Position numbers and translations under genes: made by a program
Assembly: GCF_902806685.2 (NCBI RefSeq)
Contig: NC_048539.1
Coordinates: 6,584,501 to 6,648,500 of the forward strand
DNA: 64,000 nt
DNA from: Maniola hyperantus
Lineage: Eukaryota; Arthropoda; Insecta; Lepidoptera; Nymphalidae
Reading direction: 5' to 3'
Part shown: positions 12,718 to 26,010 of the stretch, in pieces
Layout: every line of letters starts with the position of its first letter
Position numbering within the stretch: the stretch's first letter is position 1
Notes under the pieces: generated by a model
Databases searched by the model: none
Seen by the model: the letters and a program-made list of their open reading frames with translations, nothing else
What the model was told of the DNA's origin: nothing

Positions 12718-14100
12718 CGCAGGCCCGCGGCGCCCGCCGCGCCCGCGCCCTAGCGCCGCAGTGCCTCATCCCGCGATCACCACTGACAGGGACGTATCCA
12801 ACATTACCAATTTACTAGTTGGACTGACACTGACACGATTCAGCCGCCGGACTTCCCTAAAAAGTGAAACGGTGAGTGCTCCCATCCTCCAATCGTATCA
12901 TGGATGCGCCCCTCCGGATTATTTATTTAATCGTCATCATCGAATCGGTGTAAACTACGGTTACTAGTGAGTATGTTGACGTCTCCGACGAAACTTTAAG
13001 TATCTACTTATAGAGCAATATTTTATGTTTATATAAAATGGCTGCATATTAATTAATACGAGAGGTGATCATATTTTTACAAATTGAAGATTGATAACTT
13101 AGCAGTCCAATAGGCGTAGTGATTCGTAGGTGTCGTGTAGAAACGTTATTTATTGTAATTAGGGACGCCCGCCGTCGCGTCGCCGTGTCCCTCCCGAACG
13201 CGTATTTGGATAGTGTTTTATAGATATAGGCGTTAGTTACTCGAAATGTTACGATAAATTCTGCGAAAAGAAGACTGGCAGTTGACTCTTAGACGTAATG
13301 TTATTTAATAGTATAGAATACGGTAGTGATAGGGCGGTTAGGGAAACAGCTTATTCACTGTGATGGTAGAAGGAGCAACGGCGTGGGGGCACGGCCGCGA
13401 GCGGCGAGCGACGTGTGCAGAGTGCTTGGGAAATATTATATTATCATTTATCACTGAAGCGATGCGTAACCATATTGATTTTAGATAAGATATTCTTTTT
13501 ATTTATCATATTATATTGTAGATAGATGATGAAGAATCACGCATTTCATTAATATTTGTGAATGTGTGATAGTTGCGTATTTTATATCTTCTATTTTCGA
13601 CTGACCTTGTTTTATTAGAGAACAGAATATCTGTTGCCCTAACGTATTAATGCTTTTGACTGTCGGTACTAGCTAGCTAGATTAATCTCTGCCTATGCTT
13701 AATTATTATTATAACTTTGATTTATTGTAAGAGATGCTTTTAGTTTTTTAGAAATGTTTTAAATTCAATTTTGGATAATTAATGATTACAACATTTTAAT
13801 TGCGATATTCCCGAACAAATTATTTAAATTTTGATGTTACAGGTTGCATAAGTTACTTTAATTATGAATGTATTGTGAAATATAACTTTATTTTTTTGAC
13901 GATATCATTGTTAGTCATGAGAGCGAAGCATTTACCTAGTATTAAGTTTATATAGTTTATTGTACTGATTATATTCGAAATTAAGAAAGATTGGAAATTT
14001 GAGGCACAAAAGTTTATTTCCTAAAGATTATGAAAAATATAACACTATAATAATGTAAATTATAATCGATTTCGTGAAGAATAACTAAATAATAAATTAA
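12718..14100 (+). other. Probable PAK 3' UTR and downstream flank
   Basis: Directly after the TAG at 12715-12717 comes a 35-base GC-rich stretch (gcccgcggcgcccgccgcgc), then AT-rich DNA. Possible AATAAA signals occur near 14087-14094. Short frames in the region show no family likeness. Confidence 0.4.
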
Positions 14101-15182
14101 CGAGACAATAGCAAGCAGTAGTTGTAAATTATAAAAATAATCTGTTGATCTTGAAAAATGTAAAAAAGACCATGATAATAGTATAACAATTTATTTGTAC
14201 TATTTAACAAAATAATGACTGCTTTTATATTATATAGGTTGTGCCGAAAGATGCTGTAAAATTTTCTTTTTATGTGATTTTTGCTATTTTGTGTTTTGGA
14301 CGAAAGTGTTTGATGGAAGTATGATTGAATGAAAATGAATGACGTCAATAGTGATCGAAGGAAAGCGAGCTTGTCAAGTCTCGTCAAGTGTAAATTGTAC
14401 AGGTAAAGTTGTAGTATACTCTTGACAATATCAATGACCAATTACGCTCTAGATTTTTTTGTTTGTCTCTGGTTGGTGCACCTATTCTAAACCTAAACTA
14501 AATAGTGTTCTTTGTTCGAAGTTGAAATATTCCACCACTACATTTTAATTACCATGAAAATTTTAAGGGTGAAACAGGAATAGTTATTTGTTATATATAC
14601 AAGGTTACAATGCTGTTATTTTGGCGCGAGAGTAGGTATGAATTGAATTCTAAACCAGTGAAGGATTCTAAAGTGTTCAAGCGAGTGGTTCATAAGCAGA
14701 ATCCTGAGCGTAGTGAGGAATTTAAAGGCACGAGCGCAAATAAATTTGCAGCCGTGCGAAACACAACTTTTCATCTCACTACAACGAAAAACGAATACTT
14801 CTGCGATTTTAGTTCATATTTTTACTAACTTAATGATTAAAACTTGATCGCCATATGACGAGTTTTATATACACTCGCGAGCAAAACTACGGAATCAAAT
14901 AATATAATTTGCTACGAGCGTTATTAAAAACTAAACTAAATGACTAATGAAGATGACTGAAAATGGTACCTACTTAAGATTTTAAAGGCTATGTAGATGG
15001 TACAGAAAATTAATATTTTGTTTCATATAATAAAATCCTTTTGGACTAGGGAGATCTGCGAAACAGTTCGCCCTGTACTCCTTTAAAGGAGTACAACCCT
15101 ACTCTAAACTCAAACCCTAAAGGGAAAAATAGGGGTTGTAAATTTGTGAAGTCCACACAGATGAAGTCGCGGGCTTAAGCTA

Positions 15183-15522
15183 GTCATCATCATCATCATC
15201 ATCATAATCATCATCATAATCAACCCATCACCGGGTCACTACAGAGCGTGGGTCTCCTCTCAGAGTGAGAAGGGTTTTGGCCCTAGTCTACCACGCTGGC
15301 CATGTGCGGATTGGTAGACTTTACACACCTTTGAGAACATTATGGAGAACTCTCAGGCATGCCGGTTTCCTCACGATGTTTTCCTTCACCGTTAAAGCAA
15401 GTGATATTTAATTAATTAAAACGCACATAACTCAGAAAAGTTAGAGGTGCGTGCCCGGGATCGAACCCCCGACCTCCAATTAGAAGGCAGACGTCCTAAC
15501 CACTAGGCTATCACAGCTTCTT
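15183..15522 (-). mobile_element. tRNA-derived SINE, near full length (Metulj-like)
   Basis: Read from the right, it begins with an A-box-like TAGCCTAGTGGTTAGGAC and a B-box GGTTCGATCC (pol III promoter). A conserved body includes GAAAACATCGTGAGGAAACC, and it ends in a run of ATG triplets (CATCAT... on the plus strand). A second near-full copy lies at 49300-49625. It resembles lepidopteran SINEs of the Metulj type; the name is by general likeness only. Confidence 0.75.
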
Positions 15523-16151
15523 AAGCTAGTAAATACTAAATAATAATTTTAAACCCTGCCCCCCGTGCGTCGTCGCTTACATAGCGCTCTTGCGCATTCT
15601 TAACAGTTCGCTCATTTTCATAGAGGCTTCGGCCAAAATTTCGGCTTATTTTGGCCGAATCTGAAGGTTGTTTTTTAGGCCGAAGGATCTGTCGTACACT
15701 ACTGGCAAGTCAAAGCGCAGCTCAGATTTTTATTTACTGAACTAAATAGCTAAATTTCAGCTCATATACAAAGAACTTTTACGGCATAACGTAGCGTAAA
15801 GGCATTGATTTAGTTATCGTGATAGCTCAGCTATACGTTTTTTTAAGTGCGGAAACCAGCCCAGAGCGAAGAAGAAGCTCAGCTATACTTTGTAATTTGT
15901 TCGTGATCATAAGAAATGATCCGCAGGAGCAGCGGCGGTAATTAGCCTCTGATAACGTTTTCAGCATTTCGATGCCATCAAATCGACGGAATCTGTCGGT
16001 TGTCACACGCATTTTTTTAATGTGTAGCTTGCGCGTGTATAACTGAAATTAAACCGCTCACCGGGGCTTGGAAAGAAACATTTGGTTTCTTTGGGACTGC
16101 AAAACTAAGTTTCTTTGGAAAAATAAATCGCTAATTTCTATAAAAGAAAGG

Positions 16152-16568
16152 TCAAGTGCGAGTCGGACTCGCACACGAAAGGTTCCGCACCATCGTACAA
16201 GATAATATGACACTTTTGTTTGTACCACTGCAAGTTATTGAAGGATATTGATGTAATTTCTTAAACATCATTAAAAATATTAAAATTGTTAATTGGTTAA
16301 TTTGTTTGTGAACACACTTAAAGATATTTTTTTTTTGTAATGTAACCACAAAATTTTTTTTCGCGTTTTTGGATTTTTTCCATTACTTGGGCCATAAGAC
16401 ATTGCTACCTGCCAAATTTCATGATTTCAAGATTAACGGAAAGCTTTTGATTCCCTTATCTTAACAGACACGACAGAAAGACAGACAGACAGACAACGAA
16501 GTTTTCCTATAAGAATTCCTTTTTTTAGTAGTTTGAGGTCCGGTTTTTTTTTTTAGTTGAACCCTAAA
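16152..16568 (+). repeat. Interspersed 'GTGCGAGTCGGACTCGCAC' repeat, diverged copy
   Basis: It opens with TCAAGTGCGAGTCGGACTCG and AGGTTCCGCACCAT and carries the diagnostic body CCTGCCAAATTTCATGATT, then ACAGACAGACAGACAACGAA. A GGTTCCG-like end is missing, and poly-T interrupts the copy near 16330. Non-coding. Confidence 0.6.
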
Positions 16569-17489
16569 AAACGTCTTTGCTCAAGGGCTTTTTGCTTTGA
16601 AACAAGATGTTAATAAAACACCAGGGTGCAAAGTTGCTATTGCGGTACGTTAAGCCGTAAACGGTAAAATCTAACTTGTACTAAATAATATGGCCTATAC
16701 GAATATTATCAGCTCTCTATAAACGGCCTACAATTTCAGGTACATAATAATATCAGCACCAATCATTACCAAAATAATGTGCAATAAGTAGGTGTAAAAA
16801 TACCCAATACTTCTAGAGAGCTTGAACAAAGTTACTGTACCTACACTACCACTTTTATACGTAACATCGGCAAAATTCGTTAGCGCAGAAAAGCGCAACC
16901 TAACGCAGACTACAACAGATTGTACATCAATGAAGACCTTATTGCTTGACGTTAAGATTTTAAGCACATGAACAATAGACTTGTGCCATCTAGCTCATAT
17001 TTCGCGCATAGGCAACAACCAATATATATTCGCGCAATTCAAAAATAAGATGTCTGCGCAGGTAAAGCGGCGTAACTGATAAAAGTGATAGTAGGTATTG
17101 TACTCAGTTTTTTTAATTAACAATTTTTTTAAGTGTATTAACTATGTGATCATGAAGAGAATTTGAATATGATATGAATTAATTAGATTAGTCAAAAAAC
17201 TAACTATAGTTATGTACGTAATTTAAGTTGAAAATGTATTAATAAATGTAATACGATACGAGACTATTATTATTGCGGTTTTTCATGTTTTTGACAGTTG
17301 TAAACACCAGTGCCATGTAAGAGCATCTTGTGCATATAAATTACAACCATACTATAAATAATTAAAAGACTCAACTTAATTAAAATAGTTTTATTACCAA
17401 TTTCTTTGTTCTTCTTATGTTATTGCAGTAACTCTCAACCGACTAGCTGACACGGCAATAATTGAACAAGATTCTAGGACTGCCAGAAC

Positions 17490-18181
17490 TTATACTTATT
17501 TTCTGAGAAACAAAATGTGTGGGATTAAGTAGTGTTAGTCTGCAAGTGGGAGCGGGTGCGTCCAGCGGGGCGGCCGGCGTGTAGAACAAACTCTTAATAT
17601 TTACAAAAGACGCGCGGACGTGTCCTAATCGAGAACGGGTGCCGAGCGGCATGGAATATAGGTATGGCATCGCGCCCGCTGGACGCACACGCTCCTACCT
17701 GGGCCGCAGGCTTAGTGTGTAATATTAACGTACACATGTCTGCTAGCTTGTGCTGTCGGCCAATTTATAGGTATCAGCTGCTAAAGGTACCTAGGTAAAA
17801 CATCACTCACTTTTCTAGAAATCGAGTGCTAATTTTTATGTATGTTATACAGAATATGATTAATCATTAATATTCAAAACTGCCAGACATTTCCCTCCGG
17901 CGATTATTACACCGCCAGACGCCTAAAACTTGCAAAAAATACCATGATATGAAATGTTACTTATAAGTTATAAATAATATGAGTCACAATTTTTATATTA
18001 TGATACTCAGGAAATGTACATAAAAATCAGCACTCAGAAACTATAACTATAGAAGATGATAAATATCTTATATTGGCCGTCCCCGTCGCTCGGCACAAGT
18101 TAGCAAATATGCGTACGTACGTTCAAGGTACAAACTAAGAATACTCCATCACACACATTTTGTTTCTCAGAAAATAAGTAA
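17490..18181. mobile_element. Possible non-autonomous TIR element (about 690 bp)
   Basis: Inverted arms of 27-28 bases: ACTTATTTTCTGAGAAACAA at 17494 onward matches the complement of 18152-18179. The interior includes a GC-rich part at 17550-17700. No transposase frame; the exact ends and any target duplication were not resolved. Confidence 0.4.
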
Positions 18182-18219
18182 CGTCCAGCGCCACTGGGAT
18201 CTTGGACCATAAGTAATCT

Positions 18220-18403
18220 TCTATAATATAAAAATGAATCACTAAATGTGTTGCTCATCGCAAAATCTCGAAAACCGCTGAACCGATTTCGCTAATTTTT
18301 TTATATAATATTCCTTGAAGTACGAGGATGGTTCTTACGGAGAGAAAAATTTAAAAAATTTGAATCTACTGTTAGGCGGAACAAAGTTCGCCAGGGCAGC
18401 TAG
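18220..18403 (+). mobile_element. Short non-autonomous Helitron-like element
   Basis: Second copy of the 1329-1511 element: starts TCTATAATATAAAAATGAAT, ends CAGGGCAGCTAG before T. About nine-tenths of positions agree by eye. Confidence 0.65.
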
Positions 18404-19504
18404 TAACTAATAACACTAAACATGATTTGAATCTTAACTAATTTACTCATATTTTAAGGGCTTTTTTGCACTCATTCGCATTAGTTTTTTTGTGCATTCA
18501 TTTAATTCGGGTTTATAAGAATTCGTCAAAATACGAATCAAATGAGTGCACAAGCGCACGTACATTCTGAATGACGGCCACTTCGAATTGTTTTTTTTAC
18601 GAAAAATAATACGAACCGAATATGAATAAGTGCACAAAAGCCCTAAGACTCAAAATCAGTTACCTCAGTGGTTTATGTTTAAAGTCTAGTATCGCACGAT
18701 ATCAAATAATACGGGCAAAGTGCTTCTAAAATCTGAAAGTAAAGGTTGTATGTAACTCATTAGACAAGATATAAAACAAAATCTATTTGTATTCATAAAA
18801 CATTTTTATTTCAATAACAGCAGCGACAAAACAAATTAATATTACGAATATTTTGTAGTACAAAATATTCGTGTACCTAATGAATATCAAAGGCTATTAT
18901 GATTAAAAATATAAAATTAACATAAGAATTTTTTTGACTCAATGTGGTAACTATAGTTAAAGACTAACGCTCATCGAGGGTTCTATAGTCAAATAAATGA
19001 ATTATTGAAAAATTATTCCCTATTCGTTTTTTCCTGACCTGTGAACCCGTTTAGCTGCAGTAAACATTTATTTATAGAACTTTCAGACAAACTTAGGATA
19101 CCTTTATCCAGTAGGTATAAATAATGTGCAAAACATTTTTGAGGTATTCAAACACTGATATACAAAAATAGTAAACATTAATCAAAAAATAACATTAGAT
19201 ATTTTAACACGATAATTTATTACAATATTATGTTAATCGGTAAGCGTTTTCTAAAGCAGCTGCAGGTCATGTATATGTATATTATTCAATAAATTACACA
19301 CAGTTCAAATAAATATTGCATTTTTGTAATAACTTAGGTACTATTAGACTAAAGTTCACTAAAGTTTGAAAATACCATAAAATTACCATAAATAAAACAT
19401 CGAACTTAGTCTAAGAGTTAATGTTAAATTAAAGGGCAATATTTCCTTTATAAGATCTCTTGACAACAACCAGTACATATAGCTTAAGTTATGAACTTAT
19501 TCCA

Positions 19505-22500
19505 CTAGTCCGTTCGTTCTTCCGCTGATATGAAGTCCAATGCAGCCGAGTTAATACAAAACCGTCTCTTGGTGGGCACCGGGCCATCATTGAACACGTG
19601 GCCCAGGTGAGCCGAGCATTTGGAGCATCGCACCTCAGTTCGCACCATACCTGGCCGTGTTAAAACCAGTAATATATTCGCCCCAACTTTAATTCCACAC
19701 CCAAGTCCATTCACCACAAAGACATTTATTTACACATCACATTAAATATAGATAATGTCATGAATGCATCCGATATGAATTCCATCGTGTTCGTGTCGTG
19801 AGACTTGTGGGTAGAGTGACGTCGCAGCAGCGGCACCAGCGTCATCCGGTCGGCAGCCGTCCGTAAATGGAAAGGCGGGAAGGGACGAACGAATAAGGCA
19901 TGGCGGGGAACGAGGGCAATGTTTATATTAATATCATGCACATTCCGAGTATGGTGTGATCAATGTTATAGGTTAATGGATGTGTATAGAAATCCAATTG
20001 GTGTATTAAATGTTTTCAGTATTTTTTATATCAAAAAGGAAGAAAATGTAATAAATAAAGTGCAGTTGCATAAAGTGTTATGCAAGGAAATAGGTTGGGC
20101 AACAGTGCACAGAATGTAATGAGAATCAGTGAATTGACCCATAAATTATTTTAAACTTGCACAAAGCATAAAAATAAATGTTAAGATTTAATTTATTGTT
20201 ATGTGGTTATTATGTCAAAAATCAACCAACTTACGTTATTTGTGGAGGGCAGGATTGAATCGATGGGTAGTCAAAGGAATGGAAAGACAGAAAAAAATAT
20301 TAAAATATATTAGCACCAAATTCAACTTCCCAACACCAATTTTAATTCCAGTAAGGGAAGTAATGATAAAAAGATTACCAGTATTTTAATAGATATGTAT
20401 ATGGAGAAAAAATGGAAAGTAAATCTTAGAGATTGTTACTGAAAATAAATATCTACATTACAAAGAAATATTAGGTGTAATTACACCTGGTCATAAAAAT
20501 TAAATGGTGTAACTATCTGTACGATAGAATATACTAGCAAGTATTTTATAAAAACTAGTTATTATAGATATAGTTTCAAGTTGGAGGTTATGCAACAGTT
20601 AGTTATAAGACTCATAATGGATGCAGCATTATGCAGCCATATATGTCTATTGACAAGGGCATAATATAAAGGATAATTATTTTATACCATGTGTTACATA
20701 GTTTCTCAGACCACTCTGTATTCTTTCAACTAAACATGAAACATTCAGATACTAAAATTTTGTTTTTATAAATTTTGTTTATTTTTCATAATAAATAAAT
20801 ATATATAACTCCGAACAACATAACAAAACAATGAAATATTGAACTCAATATATAATATAATAATACAAGCATTGTTTCCCGAAAAAAGGTGTTATGAAAT
20901 GCAGAATTCATGCTCAATGCAACCTTTTTAAATGCAAAAATAATATTGTGCAGTAACAACAGAAGAGACCAATCCAGTTTAAGGGACTCCACTATGGAGA
21001 ATCACTTAAGCTACAGCATTGGTCAGAACTTAATATATATACATATATATTAATTTTAGTTATTATAGATGTATTCCGATTTTGACATAATTAATCGAAG
21101 TATTTGTGCCAAGTTATACACTCCTTGACTAAATTATTAGGCCTAAAATGAATGCTAGCAATTTTTTATCAATTTTAAGATAAAAAATTACCTATAAGAC
21201 TGGATAGCACCACTTTTACATCTCTTTTAGTAAATTCCAGCTTATCTGAATTAGCACCAATGGTTTCTATACATCCATTATAAGAGCCCCTTATTTTTGC
21301 AGTTAGTTTAGTATCTGTTGCGACCTTGCACACATCTCAAGCTCAGGATTTATATGAATAGTCCATTATACAATGACATTGAACTGGGTTCCACATCAAT
21401 AGACACAATAGATTAAACCAGACGATGCCAATGATTATACAAAAACGTGCACATAAATTATTGCTAGATAATGTCAAAGCATTTGAAAAAATCAAACTAT
21501 TTTACATTATGTTAAACTGGTAAATTGCTGCACCCCTACTAAAGCAGATAATACAGTGGAACCTCTTTGACTCAAACCCCGTTAACTAGAAATCCTCTCT
21601 AAGGCTCGGTTGCTTCAATAAATTTTAACAGACATGTAACCGTTAAACATGGTGTTACAGACTAAAATATCAAAGAAAACCATTTTGACGAATGTATGTA
21701 ACGATAACAAACGGTTTGAAACAACTGAGCCTAAGACAAAGAAATTCATTTCCTTCTGCTGAAGTACAACAAACCCTATAACTCGAATTATTTAGATGCT
21801 CTCTTACTCAAAGTGAATATGATTTCCCTGTAATGTGCTATTCATACATATCACACTGTATAACTCGAACTATACATTTTGCGGACTCTATATCTCGAAG
21901 AAGCAATATGTGAATTTTGGGGCCTCTGTAAATCGAAATTTTGTCTGTAAGACTCTTTGTCTCGAATTAGAAATGTTCTATAACCAATTCTAAGAAATCA
22001 TTTAGCTTATGGGCGGGTTTTTTGTGTCCTATGGAAGTTCTCAATAACAACTATTGTTTAGGCTGACATACATAAATGTAAAAGCCTGCTAATAAAAGAT
22101 ATGTTTCATTGCATCATTGAAAGTGCCATTCATTACTTCTTGTGCTGCATAGAATGTTGATGTGCTAATTTATTCTCATTCTATTTCTATGAAATAAATC
22201 ACTATAAATCGAATTTTTATTTTCTCGTGACAATGACTATAAGTCGAAATTGAGTAAGTAAAAACTCCTTATCTCGAAGTCCTTGATAAGTCAAACATTC
22301 GTTAACTTGAATTTTTTTAACTTACCCTTGAAATGCAACTTAGAGGCTCCACTGTATATTGAACACTGGCCTGTGACTCTAGTTCTCTTTCATCGGCGTG
22401 GATTTAGGTTTCAAAAATCCGGGGGAACCCTTTAATTTTTTCAGAGTAATAAACCAACAAAAACACATCTTTGCATTTCTGCTATGGGTACTGGGTGGTG

Positions 22501-23636
22501 ATTCATCAAAACTAGTTCAGCATAAATAATTAGTTATTAAACTTTAGCCACTGATTATTATTTATTATAGATGATTATTGTACCAACTATGAAAGAATAT
22601 AATTTATGCAATCCAAACAAATCCTTGTGAGTATATTAAAAATACATGAATAACAACAATATCCACAATACTGCAATCTAATAAATATAAAAAATATTAT
22701 CTAGTACTATAAAGAACTGGCTGAAAAGACTGGCTTCCCATAGCACAGGGAATCCTAGTTTGGGGGCCAGGAACTTTGCATTGCTACTACCAGGGTTATG
22801 TACTTATATATACCTTGTAAATTTTTATCAAATAAAGATTATTATATATATTATTATATTATAAAGAAATAATAAATGATGATAGCTATCACAATATCTC
22901 ATATGATATTATAGTGGTTTATTAAAAACATGATACATTGTATTGTAGCTGTTATTTGGTTTTCTATTATTACTATCTGTGATATGTGAAATGTTTATAG
23001 TAGGTATGTGAAGGTAGTGAAAAGCTTAATTTAGGAAACTAAAACATACCTGCGCTGGTATCCTGGTGTAAAGTAACTTTTTCTTTTGCAAGAACATCGT
23101 TGAAAGCAGGCCAGCCACAGCCAGAATCGTATTTGGTTTTGGAACTAAATAGGTCTTGTTTACAAACTATGCATACATATAAACCTTCTTCATAAAACTT
23201 GTTAAAACAACCTGAAAGTAATTAATTCTTCTTTATTTAGATTTTAAAATTGATGGAGCATGGATTTAGGCTTTTAAAAATACTGTGGGAACTCTTTGAT
23301 TTTCTGGGATAAAAATAGTCTACGTATGGGCAAACTATCTTTGTGGCAATTAGTAGATAGAGTATGCCTGCCACTTTGTTAACGTGGACTTAAGGATTTT
23401 TAAATATTCTGTGGTCTATGTTGTACCCAAAATCAGTTAAATGTATTGATCGTGAAAAGCTAGCAGACAGTCAGACAGACATACTTCTGCATTTATATAA
23501 ATAAATTAGGAGGTATGGATGATAAAAAATGTAAAAAGGCTTATTTACCAGTATAAGGTCTTTCAGTCCCAGCTTCTTGGGTAACGTGGTATTGGATTGG
23601 TGTAAGGCGTTTTTTTAGGGCTTCTTTATCTTCCAT
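19505..23636 (-). CDS. MsrB: Methionine-R-sulfoxide reductase B (SelR-type, Cys form)
   Basis: Exons, in order: 23636-23549, 23211-23050, 19686-19505; phases 1 and 1 agree, giving 143 residues. It reduces methionine-R-sulfoxide in oxidised proteins. Motifs: LTPIQYHVTQEAGTERPYTG, which opens the fold; two zinc-binding pairs CIVC and CSKC; SGCGWPAFNDV; HLGHVFNDGP; and the catalytic cysteine in RRFCINSAALDF. That residue is selenocysteine in some vertebrate paralogues and cysteine here. Length matches short insect MsrB. The third-exon acceptor (gaattaaag|TTGGGG) has a weak pyrimidine tract, but no better one keeps the frame. The frame stays open upstream of the chosen ATG to 23738 and would add a hydrophobic leader, but a good acceptor (caattttag) interrupts that stretch, so the short start was preferred. 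Promoter and 5' UTR exon are probably at 23.7-24.2 kb. Confidence 0.93.
21554..22354. mobile_element. pogo/Tc1-mariner-like non-autonomous transposon in MsrB intron 2
   Basis: Ends are CAGTGGAACCTCTTTGACTC at the left and the complement of CAGTGGAGCCTCTAAGTTGC at the right, flanked by TA duplications (552-553 and 355-356 of the respective kilobases). The inside carries about a dozen spaced variants of ATAACTCGAA in both halves, a pattern of internal subterminal repeats. There is no transposase. A 129-bp Harbinger MITE is nested in the left part, so the host element is the older insertion. Confidence 0.7.
21603..21731. mobile_element. Harbinger-derived MITE nested in the pogo-like element
   Basis: Terminal repeats GGCTCGGTTGCTTCAATAAA and its complement-like AACGGTTTGAAACAACTGAGCC end are flanked by TAA at 21600-21602 and 21732-21734. 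The termini resemble those of the full Harbinger element at 33556-36731 (GGGCCGGTTGTTTCAA), including the neighbouring CAGACATGTAAC/GACACGTAAC stretch. This suggests mobilisation by a related transposase. Confidence 0.75.
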
Positions 23637-23739
23637 GGCTCTCCAGACTAATGCTAAAATTGTAACGCAATGTTGATAGATAAATAATATAAACACAGTG
23701 ATTGCGTGTTCAACATTGGTCGTTAATAGGGCCAGCAAA

Positions 23740-26000
23740 TTTTAAGTCTAGCCTACAAAGCTTACAGTTTTTCCAAAGATGGGTAAAGTGAGAACGTAAT
23801 ATTTAATATTAGACGTGTATTACCCGTTGTAAAGGTATTCTTCAACTGGACAGCTCTGTTCGTCCGCACCGCCTGCCTAAATATAGATATCGGCCGAAGT
23901 AGACCACGCATAACTCATGGCAATTTTGCAACGCAATAGTATTCACCTTATACCTCAATAAACTAAATAAAGATAAGATTACAATAATTTTATTATAGTT
24001 TGATATATATTTAATATATCTTCAAAAATCAAAACCTTGCTCATGTGACTGTGACAACTTGACAGTTGACAGAGTACATTGGTTGACAGTTTGACACCAA
24101 CTTGATAAGAGTTAAGACAAGTGACAACCAAAGAGTATATAAACAATAGACAACCATATGACAACTGTTATTTTCATCTGGTTTTAAAGCTCTGGGTTCT
24201 AGCCTTTTTAAGCCTAGTAGTTTATCTATCATAAACCTAGCTTATGTTAGTGCGACCAGCGACAAGCACAGACATACAAGGCTATCTTGGCGCGTGGCGA
24301 AAATCAGAACTAACGTTGCCGTCAAGTGTCCCCTTTGACGGCACCCGACAGATCTGTGGTTGCACCCCCTTATGCCCTTTGTTCTCCAACAGCGCTCCCC
24401 TGTCAATGTCATTCAAGTGCCAAGAGAGCCTTGTCGCAGTTTATCTTTAAACACTTCTGACATCAAAAAGTTAAAATGGCGCGTAAAAATTAAATTTTAC
24501 GCGTGATACACATTTTCGTTCGTTTTTGAGAATAACTAAGTAGGTACCTATACTTATAGATTCCATTAGAGCTAGCGCGCACCACGGTTTACTGTACGTT
24601 TTGTCCCCACAAAATCTGTGAACTATAGAACTACATGGAAGCGCGCGCACTGCGCAACGTATTTTGATAGATTTAAATTCAAATTTACGGATTTTAGAGC
24701 TCTTAGAGCTTATCAAATTCCCCTAGAGAAAGAAAAATTTAAAAAATGTCTTTCAGTACTTAGGTAAGTATTTATTTTTATCATAAGACTATAAGCTAGG
24801 TACTAAGAGATCATTAAAATAAAATAATAGATAGGTATTTTTTATCGGTTCATGCTCCCAGCTTGTGCTGTAAAGTAGATTGTGTACATGCCTGTACTTC
24901 CACACTCCATAGCACCTTATTTCGCAACATATTAATTCATAGGGGTAATCTTCGTTTTTTCTTGTCGCTGGCTTCTCTGCATTGTAAATATTTAAGTTTC
25001 TTAGATCATATTTTTTTGTTAAACTTAATTACGAGGATTAGAAAATTTAAGTTTCCTTACCGAAAGAGATTCCCTGCTCTTTTGCATTTGCATTAGTACG
25101 TATTCAGTGTCGTCTTGTTCTGAATCCACAAATGACGACTGTTCGCAAGTTTTTCGAAAGCTAGTTTCATCCTGAAGTAATCGTTGAAGCTAAAATTAAA
25201 TTTCTTGACATGAAAAATGAAACGTTAAACGTGGTACCCTACGCTAGCGCTAACCGTACACGTACAAGCTTACCGGCCAAATTTGCAGAAGACTTGAAGC
25301 GGCGTCCAGTAAACTTGACATGTATGGCTATCAGAGTGCATGATGTCGTGCACACTTGACTGGACGCCGCTTCAAGTCCGCTGTAAACTTGACGGTAGAT
25401 AAAGATCGTGTATGGGCAGGGCTACGTAGTGCCGTGGTTATCTTACACAATTGAGCGTGTTTTTCCCCACAGGAGTTAAACCTTCATGCCAAAGGTCAGT
25501 GGTAAGCTCTTCGGCCTGCGGTGTCATCCATTTTCGAAGACCACGCCGATTTCGTAATCGCCGTTCCGTAACCTAAAACAGCCAGGAATTGCACTTTATT
25601 GTCATAGAATGTATGTACCTAGCTAGGTATACCTATCAATATTAATTACTTAACAATAAAGTACAAAGTGCAGCGATGTATACTTAATAGCTTTTTATTA
25701 GAAAGTGCAATTCCTTGCTGTACTTATGTACATACTTAACTACTAATGGCAAATGCGTTCTCCTATTCGGGGTCGGGGGATTGATCCCAGGCATCTCTAA
25801 CTTTTCGGAGTTATAGATAGGCGTAGAACGTTTTAAGCAATTGAATATAGCTACTTACTTACTTTGACGGTAAAGAAAAATATCGTGAGGAAACATGCAT
25901 GACTGAGTTTTCTGCATAAGTTCTCGAAGGTTGTGTAAAGTCATTCTGTGAGAAGACCCGTGCTCATGTAGTGAGCCGATGATGAGTTGCTCATAATGAT
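23740..26000. other. Probable MsrB promoter side and intergenic DNA
   Basis: Repeated TTGACAG/TGACAACT words at 24047-24130 and a more GC-rich part at 24.24-24.45 kb could belong to the MsrB 5' region. A short foldback lies at 25291-25378 and a SINE piece at 25745-26010. No coding exon was supported. Confidence 0.4.
25291..25378. repeat. Foldback with 20-bp perfect arms
   Basis: GACTTGAAGCGGCGTCCAGT at 25291-25310 is exactly complementary to 25359-25378, with a 48-base loop. Probably the core of a palindromic MITE; outer limits were not determined. Confidence 0.7.
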
Positions 26001-26010
26001 GATGATCATG
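25745..26010 (+). mobile_element. Diverged tRNA-derived SINE, opposite orientation
   Basis: A degenerate B box (GGGGGATTGATCCCAGGCA) is followed by pieces of the same body as the 15183-15522 SINE (TCTAACTTTTCGGAGTTAT, AAAATATCGTGAGGAAACAT) and an ATGATGATG tail. Confidence 0.55.

Larger units (their letters stand above)
14101..19504. other. Intergenic region between PAK and MsrB
   Basis: No gene was recognised. Contents are repeats listed separately: a SINE, a 'ggccaagtgcgagtc'-type repeat, a TIR element and a Helitron. The frame at 14610-14828 (72 aa) is charged but resembles no known protein and lacks supporting signals. The 18.8-19.5 kb part is probably the MsrB 3' UTR. Confidence 0.5.

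Noticed and set aside
14097..14441. 114-aa minus-strand frame in the PAK 3' flank
   Set aside because: Low-complexity Leu/Ile/Tyr translation of AT-rich DNA without supporting signals.
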